Shown: piece after piece, positions 17,208 to 25,161 of the stretch
How the letters are laid out: the number at the start of each line of letters is the position of its first letter
Position numbering within the stretch: the first letter of the stretch is position 1
Origin: Acidimicrobiales bacterium
GTDB lineage: Bacteria; Actinomycetota; Acidimicrobiia; Acidimicrobiales; SHLQ01
Length of the DNA stretch: 64,000 nucleotides
Direction: 5' to 3'
Assembly (NCBI GenBank): GCA_020629375.1
Contig: JAHDDK010000002.1
Span: 32,577 to 96,576, forward strand
Notes under the pieces: model-generated
Told to the model about the DNA's origin: nothing
The model's database searches: none
The model's input: only the letters and a program-made list of their open reading frames with translations
Program-made: the position numbers and the translations under genes

Positions 17208-19543
17208 CAGGCCCCGAAGTCCAGAGTCGGTTGATCGACCGTTGGAGCCGGCGGCGCCGCTGGCTTGCCCGGCGTTCCGATATCCGGCGAGCCGGCGACC
17301 AAGGACGGTTGGGCGACCTCGGTACCGTCGAGCATCGCCTCGGGGAGGGGGTCGACGTGGATCACGCCGACTCGCTTGGTCGCACGGGTGAGCGCGACGT
17401 AGAGCGCCCGCACGCCGTGGCGTTCTTCGCTGACGATCCGGGCCGGTTCGACCACGATCGCGGCGTCGACCTCGAGGCCCTTGACGAGCTGGACCGGTAC
17501 GACGGTGACTTGCAGGTCGAGGCCCGACCGGGTCGCGCCGCCGTGTGCGATCTCGCCAGCGGCCAGCGCAGCAGCGACCTCGTCGGTCATCGACCGGGGG
17601 GTGATCACGGCGATGTTGCCCGAGCCGACTCGTGCCTTCTCTTCGCGCACCATCTGCGGCAGGGATGTATGGAGGTCGTCGACACGACGCACGACCGGCT
17701 CGTCACCGTCGGCACGTATGGCGACCGGAGGCTGGAGATCGGGTGCCGCGTGTCGTAGTACCCGAGCGGCCAGGCTCATCGCTGGAGCCGGAATGCGGTA
17801 GCCCGTCGTCAGCTCACGACGCTCCGGCTCACGGCGCTGCACCGGCAGGTGCTCGATCACTTCGTCCCACGAGTTGCGATCCCACGTGCCCGTCGCCTGG
17901 GCGATGTCGCCGACGACGGTCATCGAGCCGTTGAGACTGCGGCGAGCGATCATGCGCAGGCCCATGGGGGAGAGATCTTGCGCCTCGTCGACGAGGATGT
18001 GCCCGTACGTGCGCACCTCGTCTTCGTCCTTGCGGCCCGGACGTGAGCCGAGGTTGGCTCGTGCTTCGTCGAGGACCGGAGCATCGGCGAACGCCCACAC
18101 GACGTCGGAGGCATGGCGATCGCGGGGGCGGTGGAGATGTTCGACCTGGTCGGGTTCGAAGATGCCGTCGCATGCCGCACGAAGCAGCGCCGGACTCGTG
18201 TAGAGGTCGTGGACGAGATGAGCGGGGGTCAGGACTGGCCACATCCATTCGAGCGCCTCGCGGATCGGATAGGTCCAGCGAATGCGGTCGCGGATGACCC
18301 GAGCGTCGAGGTCGTCGCGGGCCGACATCGCCAACGTGGCAAAGAGCTCGTCTTCGACGAACTTGCGACCAGCGTTGTGTGTCCGGAAACGGCGGCGCGC
18401 CTCTTTGATGATGATCTCGGAATCGCTGACGCTGAACCGCAAGTGCTGGAGCCCGTAGCCGACGACGAGATCTTCTCGGAGCGGCCGTTGGCGTTGGCGC
18501 ACAGCGCGGCGGACGACGTCGGCCATCCGCAGATCGCCTTTGACGGCTTGGGCAGCTTCGGAGTCGAGCCGGTCGGTACGCACCTTGGGCACGACAAGGT
18601 CGGAGAGAACGGCGAGGCGGACTCCGGCCTCACCGAGCGACGGCAACACCTGCTCGATGTAGGCGAGAAAGAGCCGGTTGGGGCCGAGCACCAGGACTCC
18701 CTGGTCGGCAAGGGGAAATCGATGCGAGTAAAGGAGGTAAGCAGCGCGGTGGAGGGCGACGACGGTCTTGCCCGTGCCGGGGCCGCCCTGAACCACGATG
18801 ATGCCGGGCAGCGGCGATCGGATGATCTCGTCTTGCTCGCCTTGGATCGTGGCGACGATGTCGCCGAGCCGACCGGTACGAGCGGTCTCGAGCGCCGTGA
18901 TCAGGGCCCCGTGGCCCTGGACAGTGCCGGTGCGTTGGGCCTGTTCGTCGAGGCGGCTGAGGTCGCCGAAGAACTCGTCGTCGATGTCGAGCAGGGTCCG
19001 ACTACGGGTGGCGAAGTGGCGTCGCCGCTCGAGCCCCAGCGGGTCGACGCCCGTCGCTCGGTAGAACGGTTCGGCCGCGGGCGCCCGCCAGTCGACGACG
19101 ACGGCGTCTTGTTGGCGATCCCACACGCCGATCCGTCCGATGTAGAGAGGTTCGTCGTGCACATCGTCGACCGCAGGGTCATGGTCGATGCGGCCGAACA
19201 CGAGCGAGGCGTCGCCGATGTCGAGCTGGCTGAGCCGCTCCACGATGTTGTCGGTGAACGCCTCTCGTTCGAAACGCGCCTGGTTGGTGCCACCGGCCCC
19301 GACTTCGAGGTTGTCCGAGAGTCGAAGCGCGAGGGCGCGAGCCTCTTCGAGGCATCGTTGCGCGTGATCGAGGTAGGCCTGTTCGGCCTCGAGATCGGGG
19401 TGGCGTTGCGAATCGGACGGGGCGGTGGAAATGATGACGCTCCGGTAGTCACGAGTGCCCGAAGGCGCGGTTTGGGGGGAGACAAGCCTATCGACGCCGA
19501 CCCCCAATACGCTCGGGGGCGATGACCGCACGCCCCGATTCAC
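17207..19543 (-). CDS. helD: HelD-like UvrD-family helicase/RNA polymerase-associated ATPase
   Basis: A 778-residue superfamily 1 helicase of the HelD type. It has an N-terminal coiled-coil arm (about residues 45-75: AEQAYLDHAQRCLEEARALAL), Walker A in VVQGGPGTGKTVVALHRAAYL (GGPGTGKT), HILVDEAQDLSPM (Walker B), TGYRIPAPAM (motif IV region), VKGLEVDAAIVVEP and YVALTRATKR (motif VI). HelD proteins bind RNA polymerase and use ATP to release it from stalled complexes or DNA; a role in DNA metabolism is the alternative. The start is uncertain: the GTG at 19543 would overlap the divergent hemE coding start by 22 nt, GTG 19531 also overlaps it, and TTG 19507 would avoid the overlap. It ends one base into lhr. 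Confidence 0.9.
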   Translation of the reverse strand: MNRGVRSSPPSVLGVGVDRLVSPQTAPSGTRDYRSVIISTAPSDSQRHPDLEAEQAYLDHAQRCLEEARALALRLSDNLEVGAGGTNQARFEREAFTDNIVERLSQLDIGDASLVFGRIDHDPAVDDVHDEPLYIGRIGVWDRQQDAVVVDWRAPAAEPFYRATGVDPLGLERRRHFATRSRTLLDIDDEFFGDLSRLDEQAQRTGTVQGHGALITALETARTGRLGDIVATIQGEQDEIIRSPLPGIIVVQGGPGTGKTVVALHRAAYLLYSHRFPLADQGVLVLGPNRLFLAYIEQVLPSLGEAGVRLAVLSDLVVPKVRTDRLDSEAAQAVKGDLRMADVVRRAVRQRQRPLREDLVVGYGLQHLRFSVSDSEIIIKEARRRFRTHNAGRKFVEDELFATLAMSARDDLDARVIRDRIRWTYPIREALEWMWPVLTPAHLVHDLYTSPALLRAACDGIFEPDQVEHLHRPRDRHASDVVWAFADAPVLDEARANLGSRPGRKDEDEVRTYGHILVDEAQDLSPMGLRMIARRSLNGSMTVVGDIAQATGTWDRNSWDEVIEHLPVQRREPERRELTTGYRIPAPAMSLAARVLRHAAPDLQPPVAIRADGDEPVVRRVDDLHTSLPQMVREEKARVGSGNIAVITPRSMTDEVAAALAAGEIAHGGATRSGLDLQVTVVPVQLVKGLEVDAAIVVEPARIVSEERHGVRALYVALTRATKRVGVIHVDPLPEAMLDGTEVAQPSLVAGSPDIGTPGKPAAPPAPTVDQPTLDFGA

Positions 19544-20559
19544 CCTTCCTCGCCGCCTGCCGGTGCGAACCCCACGACGTGACTCCCGTGTGGTTCATGC
19601 GCCAAGCCGGTCGTTCGCTCCCCGAGTATCGAGCGGTGCGAGGCGAAGGCAGCATCAACGACGCCATCGCCAACCCGGATCTGGCCACCGAGATCACCCT
19701 CCAGCCCATCCGTCGATACGGCGTCGACGCTGCGATCCTCTACTCCGACATCGTCACCCCAGCTCACGCAATCGGCTTCGGCCTCGACGTCGTCCCCGGG
19801 ATCGGCCCAGTCGTCGAGAAGCCGTTCGAATCGTCGGATGACCTCGCCCGCCTTCGGCCGCTCGACCCCGAAGCGGACACGCCGTACGTGCTGGAGACGA
19901 TTGACAACCTCGTCGCCGAACTCGACATCCCCCTTATCGGATTCGCCGGTGCCCCCTTCACCGTGGCGAGCTACCTCATCGAGGGGCGCCCGTCGCGCAC
20001 GTATCAGCGCACCAAGGCGCTGATGAAAACCCATCCCGACCTGTGGTTTGCGCTCATGGATCGTCTCGCCGATCTGGCGATCACCTCCTTGCAGTCACAA
20101 GTGGCGCACGGGGCCGAAGCAATTCAACTCTTCGACTCGTGGGCGGGCGCGTTGAGCGCGGCGGACTACGAGCGGTATGCGATGCCGTCGAGCGCCAAGG
20201 TGCTCGAAACGATCGGAGAATCGGGTGTGCCACGGATCCACTTCGGGGTAGGTACGGGCGAACTCCTCGGCCTGATGGCCGACGCAGGCGCCGATGTCGT
20301 AGGCGTGGACTGGCGGATTCCACTCGCCGAGGCGCGGACACGGGTGCCAGCGGACCGTGCCCTACAGGGCAACCTCGACCCCGCGATCCTCGGCGCCCCG
20401 TGGGAGATCGTCCGCGATGAGGTGGATGGCGTGCTCGCCTCGAACGATGGCCACCCCGGACACATCTTCAATCTCGGGCACGGGGTCCAACCCGACACCG
20501 ATCCCACGGTGCTCGAGAAAGTCGTGGACCACGTCCACGCCTACCGCTCGACCTCGTGA
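19522..20559 (+). CDS. hemE: Uroporphyrinogen decarboxylase
   Basis: It decarboxylates uroporphyrinogen III to coproporphyrinogen III in haem synthesis. The 345-residue protein has the conserved N-terminal substrate loop TPVWFMRQAGRSLPEYR (near residue 20), the catalytic Asp in AILYSDIVTPAHA, GFAGAPFTVASYLIEG, and the C-terminal IFNLGHGV. Length and motif order are standard. The first stretch overlaps the 5' end of divergent helD. Its stop overlaps the start of hemY by 4 nt (GTGA), so the two haem genes are translationally coupled. Confidence 0.97.
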   Translation: MTARPDSPFLAACRCEPHDVTPVWFMRQAGRSLPEYRAVRGEGSINDAIANPDLATEITLQPIRRYGVDAAILYSDIVTPAHAIGFGLDVVPGIGPVVEKPFESSDDLARLRPLDPEADTPYVLETIDNLVAELDIPLIGFAGAPFTVASYLIEGRPSRTYQRTKALMKTHPDLWFALMDRLADLAITSLQSQVAHGAEAIQLFDSWAGALSAADYERYAMPSSAKVLETIGESGVPRIHFGVGTGELLGLMADAGADVVGVDWRIPLAEARTRVPADRALQGNLDPAILGAPWEIVRDEVDGVLASNDGHPGHIFNLGHGVQPDTDPTVLEKVVDHVHAYRSTS

Positions 20560-21959
20560 CCGAAGCCGTCGGGTCCGCAGCGGGAGACGGCCTCGATGTC
20601 GTCGTGGTTGGCGGTGGCATCACTGGCCTCACCGCCGCTCTCGATCTCGCCGAGGCGGGCGCGACGGTCACCGTCGTCGATCGGCGCCCGCTCGGCGGCA
20701 AGATCGGCTTCGCCGAGATCGACGGACTCACCATCCCGACTGGACCGGACGCATTTCTCGCCCGACGACCCGAGGTTGCCGACCTCGCCGCCCGCTTGGG
20801 GCTCGGCGACGAACTCGTCGCTCCGGCGGCGTCATCGGCGAAGCTCTTTCGTGATGGCGTGTTGCATCCGATCCCGAAGGGCGTTCTCGGGATACCGAGC
20901 GACCTCGACGCGCTGGCGCTTTCGGGCCTGATCAGTCCTGCGGGCATCGAGCGTGCCCGACTCGACCTCGATCTTCCCGCCGATCGACCCCACACCGACG
21001 AATCGGTCGGGGCTCTTGTCCGGCGTCGACTCGGCGACGAGATCCTCGAATGGGTCGTCGACCCACTACTCGGCGGAATCAACGCCGGCGACAGCGACCG
21101 CCTGAGCGTGCGGGCAGGCGTCCCCCAAATCGACGCCATGGCTCAGCGGGACTCGAGCTTGTTGCGAGCATCGGCGACGATGACGTCAGCGGCGACGGGT
21201 GGGCCGGTCTTCCTGACTCCTGATGGCGGCTTGCACCGGCTGCTCACCCGACTGGTCGAGTCGCTCGAACGACTCGGCGTCCGGTTCGTACACGACCACA
21301 TCACCGGGCTTCGACAAACCGGAACCGGGTGGAGCGTTGACGTCGGTGCGGGCGAAGGGCTCTACAGCGATCGGGTGGTACTGACGATCCCGACTCCAGC
21401 GGCGGCTTCCGTACTCGACACCACGGTTGGCTGCACGGAGGTCGCCGACCGACTTCGCACGATCGACTATTCGTCGGTGGCGCTACTCCTCCTCGACGTA
21501 TCGGCCATCGGAGTCGACGTCGACGACCAGATGAGTGGCGTGTTGGTGCCCCGCGGCGCGGGACTGACGGTCACGGCCGTGTCGTTCGCCGATCACAAGT
21601 GGCCCTGGCTGGCATCGCCGGAACGTCATCTGCTCCGTGTGTCGATCGGACGACGAGGACGTGACGAGTGGATGGCGCTCGACGACGACACTCTCCTCGA
21701 CCTCGTCATCGACGACCTTTCCGCCGTCTTCGAAGCGGCAGTTCATGTCAATCGGTCGGTCGTCACTCGCTGGATGAGCGCACTTCCTCAGTACGACGTC
21801 GACCATCACGACACGGTTCGTGCGATCGACGAGGGCCTTCGTGACCGTCCGGGGCTTGTGGTGACGGGCGCCTGGCGAGACGGGCTGGGGCTGCCTGCGT
21901 GTGTCGCAGCTGGCCAGCACGCGGCGCTGACCGCACTCACCCAGAACGACACTAGGTAG
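20556..21959 (+). CDS. hemY: Protoporphyrinogen/coproporphyrinogen III oxidase, FAD-dependent
   Basis: A 467-residue HemY-type oxidase. The N-terminal FAD-binding Rossmann motif is VVVVGGGITGLTAALDLAE (residues 15-33), followed by the family segments GGKIGFAEIDG, IPTGPDAFL, KGVLGIP and DPLLGGINAGD; the C-terminus GLPACVAAGQHAA closes the FAD site. In Actinobacteria HemY acts in the coproporphyrin-dependent haem route as coproporphyrinogen III oxidase (also called CgoX), oxidising the HemE product to coproporphyrin III before iron insertion. That assignment rests on the lineage. The GTG start overlaps hemE by 4 nt. Confidence 0.93.
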   Translation: MTEAVGSAAGDGLDVVVVGGGITGLTAALDLAEAGATVTVVDRRPLGGKIGFAEIDGLTIPTGPDAFLARRPEVADLAARLGLGDELVAPAASSAKLFRDGVLHPIPKGVLGIPSDLDALALSGLISPAGIERARLDLDLPADRPHTDESVGALVRRRLGDEILEWVVDPLLGGINAGDSDRLSVRAGVPQIDAMAQRDSSLLRASATMTSAATGGPVFLTPDGGLHRLLTRLVESLERLGVRFVHDHITGLRQTGTGWSVDVGAGEGLYSDRVVLTIPTPAAASVLDTTVGCTEVADRLRTIDYSSVALLLLDVSAIGVDVDDQMSGVLVPRGAGLTVTAVSFADHKWPWLASPERHLLRVSIGRRGRDEWMALDDDTLLDLVIDDLSAVFEAAVHVNRSVVTRWMSALPQYDVDHHDTVRAIDEGLRDRPGLVVTGAWRDGLGLPACVAAGQHAALTALTQNDTR

Positions 21960-22105
21960 GCGGAGAACCACGTTCTGAACGCATGGCGTCAGAGATGAAT
22001 TCTCTGGGTGTTCGAGGGCCGATGCGACTTCACGCTACGTGTCAGATACATTGCGAACGTGTGACGAGGTGGGTCGACCGACTCATCCGAGTGGAGACAC
22101 GAACC

Positions 22106-24013
22106 GTGCGCAACCCGACGATTGCCTTCCGACTTGCGCTCGTTGTCGTTGTCGCGCTCCTGACCGTCGGCGGGATGTCTGCAGTCGCCCTCGGCGACCA
22201 GAACACCACGATCCTCGCTCGACTACTCGGCGAGCCCGACCCCGACTCCCTTCTTGGCCGAATCGTCGGCGGTCCGAGCGTTCGACCGACCGCACCGACC
22301 GTCACCGAACCCCTCACGGCGACCACCGACGCCAACGAGATCGACGCCGCCGGGTCCAACTCGCGATCTGCGACCAGCGATGCTCCCGCCGCAACGGCTT
22401 CGGACGACACGGGCCCAGCGAACACCGACGATCTCTCGATCAGCGATGCGCTCGCTGCTGCGTCGAGCACGCCGACCTCGACCGCAGCGACACAAACGAC
22501 GCGGGCAACGAGCACGACGGCCACCATTTCGTCAACCGAGCCGTCCGATGCCTCGACGACATCTGCTGCACGCGTGGTTCGTTCGAGTTCGGACGTGGAC
22601 GCCCCGTCTACCTCGACGACGATCGGGCGATCGGCTCCAGGACGCAACACCATCTCGACCACCACAGACAGTCCGGCGACGACAGCGAGCTCCACGACGG
22701 AGCCTCGGCGAACGACCGAGACGCCCCGACGCGTCGGTAGCGAGACCACCACCACGACAGTTCGTCAGACCACGACGCGCCCACCGTCGACTCATCCGCC
22801 GTCGACGTATGCGCCAACGACAACGCGTGCGGCGACGACGACATCGCCGCCCACGAGTAGCTCGACCACGACGTCGACCACCAGCACGACGACCTCCAGT
22901 ACGACCACCAGCACGACATCCACCACATCATCGACCACCACCGCCGCACCCACTTCCACCACACCTCGTCGAGGATTCGATGGCGTCCGACTCTCGGACC
23001 ACACGAACACCAACGCCAAGATCGACCACAACGGCCAGGACGGCTCCTTCCGAACCGTGTGCCTGACGAGCCACTTCAACTTCGACGACCCGATCGTCTT
23101 CCCTGGCCAGAAGGACGCCACGCATCTGCACATGTACTTCGGCAACACGAACGCCAATCACGCCTCGACAGCCAACTCGTTGATGAGTAGTGGCGACGGA
23201 ACCTGCCAAGGTGGGCCGCTCAATCGGTCGGCGTATTGGATCCCGGCTGTGTTCGATGGGAACGGCGACGTCCGTCCGGCCCAGTACTCACTCATCTATT
23301 ACAAGCGGGCCGGCAACGAGTCGGTCACTCCGTATCCCAACGGTATGAAGATTGTCGTCGGCAACGCGATGGCGGCTGCTACCCAACCCAACCGGAACGG
23401 TTCGGGAGCGAACGGCATTGACTACGAGTGGTATTGCGGTTCGCCGATCAGCGGCGGCGAGAGCCAGAACGGCCGGCTGATCCCGGACTGTGCGCCCGGC
23501 CAGTACCTCACGCTCAGCCTGGTCCTCCCCCGCTGCTCGGACGGCCGCCTCGATTCACCCGACCACAAAGGCCACATGGCGTACCCGGCGTACTACGGCG
23601 CCGCCTGCCCCGCGAGCCATCCGATCCGACACCCGCAGATCACCTACAACATCCACTGGAACAACAACGATCAGCGCACCGGAACCTGGTATCTGTCGTC
23701 CGACAAGCACGGCGACCTCATCAGGCCGGGCGGAACCACAACCCACGCCGACTGGATCGGCGCCTGGCATCCGGAGGTGCTCGACATCATGACTCCGGGC
23801 TGTTTCAACGCGTCACACGACTGCAAGGGTGGAACAATCTCGCCGTCACTCCGCCTTGTCGATCCGAGACGAACACCGCACTCCCCCTCGAACATCTACG
23901 ACCGAAACGCCGCACCCCAGATCATTCGGGCGGAAACGTTCGGTGCGCTCCTTCATCAGCATCATTGCTGTTGTGGGACGGCGACCTGCGACTGTTCGAC
24001 CTGCGACGGCTGA
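22106..24013 (+). CDS. Secreted Thr/Ser-rich protein with DUF1996 domain and a Cys-rich C-terminus
   Basis: From GTG 22106 (GGAG 9 nt upstream) a clear signal peptide runs to about residue 30 (FRLALVVVVALLTVGGMSA). Residues ~80-290 are a low-complexity Thr/Ser/Pro stalk. A DUF1996 domain follows (~300-600): the conserved HMYFGN, YWIPAVFD, YYK, and later DHKGHMAYP and WYLSSDKH are visible. DUF1996 is found in secreted proteins of actinobacteria and fungi and has no settled activity. The last 16 residues contain six cysteines behind two histidines (HHCCC, then CDCSTC), an unusual end. The frame remains open to ATG 21983, but that would place 41 residues ahead of the signal. Confidence 0.8.
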   Translation: MRNPTIAFRLALVVVVALLTVGGMSAVALGDQNTTILARLLGEPDPDSLLGRIVGGPSVRPTAPTVTEPLTATTDANEIDAAGSNSRSATSDAPAATASDDTGPANTDDLSISDALAAASSTPTSTAATQTTRATSTTATISSTEPSDASTTSAARVVRSSSDVDAPSTSTTIGRSAPGRNTISTTTDSPATTASSTTEPRRTTETPRRVGSETTTTTVRQTTTRPPSTHPPSTYAPTTTRAATTTSPPTSSSTTTSTTSTTTSSTTTSTTSTTSSTTTAAPTSTTPRRGFDGVRLSDHTNTNAKIDHNGQDGSFRTVCLTSHFNFDDPIVFPGQKDATHLHMYFGNTNANHASTANSLMSSGDGTCQGGPLNRSAYWIPAVFDGNGDVRPAQYSLIYYKRAGNESVTPYPNGMKIVVGNAMAAATQPNRNGSGANGIDYEWYCGSPISGGESQNGRLIPDCAPGQYLTLSLVLPRCSDGRLDSPDHKGHMAYPAYYGAACPASHPIRHPQITYNIHWNNNDQRTGTWYLSSDKHGDLIRPGGTTTHADWIGAWHPEVLDIMTPGCFNASHDCKGGTISPSLRLVDPRRTPHSPSNIYDRNAAPQIIRAETFGALLHQHHCCCGTATCDCSTCDG

Positions 24014-24111
24014 CCAGAGAACGGCTTGGGTGATCCACCCGGGTGCGGTGCCCCTGTCGGTGGAGGCTCGTACACTGAGAACCTCGCATCGGCGGAGCGA
24101 GGTGACCCTCA

Positions 24112-24771
24112 ATGTCCACTGACATTCCCACGACGACCGACCTCCCCGGCCGGGTCGAACGAACCCAGCCTCTCGCCGTGCCCGACGATGCGGCGGCCGA
24201 CCTCGGTCCGGCCCTCGACTGGTTCGAGGCGAACCGAAGTTCCGGGCTCGAACGACCCGATCTGTTGCCCGATGGCGACACCCACCTGAGCGTCGAGCGG
24301 ACCTTCGTGTTCGCTGATCTGTCGGGTTTCACGCAGTTCACCCGCGAGAACGGACCGCACGAAGCGGTCAAGCTGCTCGGAGAGTTCCGTCGCATGACTC
24401 GCAACGTCGCCGCCAAGCGTGGCGTCCGCGTGGCCAAGTGGCTGGGTGACGGCGTCATGATCGTCGGCGTCGACCCCACGGCCGCCGTCGCATTCGGCGC
24501 CCACCTGATTCACCACTTCTCGAAGACCGACCTCCAGGTGCGGGTCGGCCTGGCGAGCGGCATTGCGCTGCTGTTCGAAGGCGACGACTACATCGGCGAA
24601 CCCGTCAATCTCGCTGCCAAGCTCTGCGCCGCCGCCCGACCCGATGAGATCCTCGCCGCATGCTCGACCGACATCCTTCCGGATTGGGTCGACCCCGAGG
24701 GTGACGTCTCCGTCGAGATCAAGGGCGTCGGCCTGATCGGCGATATCCACCGCCTGGTTCCGGTTCTGTAG
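24112..24771 (+). CDS. Class III adenylate/guanylate cyclase domain protein
   Basis: A 219-residue soluble cyclase. The catalytic domain (residues ~60-190) has both metal-binding Asp sites, FADLSGFT and KWLGDGVMI, and the downstream strand pattern VRVGLASGIALL and GEPVNLAAKLCAAARPDEIL typical of class III catalytic domains that act as homodimers. It would make cAMP (or cGMP) from a nucleoside triphosphate; the base cannot be decided from sequence. No membrane, HAMP or sensor domain is attached, only a ~50-residue N-terminal extension. A TACACT box about 40 nt upstream may be a -10 promoter element. The convergent HesB-like gene begins 24 nt after the stop. Confidence 0.87.
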   Translation: MSTDIPTTTDLPGRVERTQPLAVPDDAAADLGPALDWFEANRSSGLERPDLLPDGDTHLSVERTFVFADLSGFTQFTRENGPHEAVKLLGEFRRMTRNVAAKRGVRVAKWLGDGVMIVGVDPTAAVAFGAHLIHHFSKTDLQVRVGLASGIALLFEGDDYIGEPVNLAAKLCAAARPDEILAACSTDILPDWVDPEGDVSVEIKGVGLIGDIHRLVPVL

Positions 24772-24795
24772 GGCAGTGTCAGCCCGCAGGGGCGT

Positions 24796-25098
24796 TCAGT
24801 GTTGACAGCCGGGTCCGTGCTCGTGATGGATGTCGATGTCGAGCTTTTTGCGGACCTTGCCCCGGACATCGAGCTGAACCTTTGAGGCGTACCCAACGAG
24901 CTTGGGCGCGACGTGAATCTTCAGTCCATCCGTGCGGACGACTCGGTAAGGGGCGAGGTTTTTGCCTTTGAGATGCGTGTCGACCGACACGTCGAACTTC
25001 GTCCGACCTCAACCGATGGGCGGGATGAAGTCGATCGCGGCGACACCGCCGCGTTTGGCGATGAGATCGACGGCTTCTTGGGTGACGAACAACTCCAT
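24796..25098 (-). CDS. HesB/IscA-like small protein, probable selenoprotein (in-frame UGA at 25009-25011)
   Basis: From ATG 25098 the frame is MELFVTQEAVDLIAKRGG through IPPIG, then UGA at codon 30, then continues in the same frame for 70 codons to a second TGA at 24798-24796. Downstream of the UGA the frame keeps coding-like GC3 and a HesB/IscA-type pattern: YRVVRTDGLKIHVAPKL and LDIDIHHEHGPGCQH. Read through as selenocysteine, the product is 100 residues with a GUG motif where HesB-like proteins carry their metal-binding Cys. A known family of HesB-related (seleno)proteins has the same layout. A hairpin with loop GGUC follows the UGA (listed separately). HesB/IscA proteins carry Fe-S clusters or iron; the role here is unknown. 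The alternative is a nonsense mutation. It is divergent from lnt. Confidence 0.7.
24976..24991 (-). promoter_or_regulatory. Candidate bacterial SECIS hairpin
   Basis: On the coding strand CGTGTC-GGTC-GACACG forms a perfect 6-bp stem with a four-base GGUC loop. The loop begins 23 nt after the last base of the in-frame UGA. Bacterial SECIS elements need a stem whose apical loop starts with G residues about 16-37 nt downstream; the E. coli fdhF element also has a GGUC loop. A preceding 7-bp helix (GTCGGAC / GTTCGAC) may stack below it. Prediction from sequence only. Confidence 0.65.
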
Positions 25099-25161
25099 GG
25101 TGGTATCAACCCTGCCACCGCCGCTGGACTTCCGCACGGCTTTCACCCCTAGTCTGACCCA

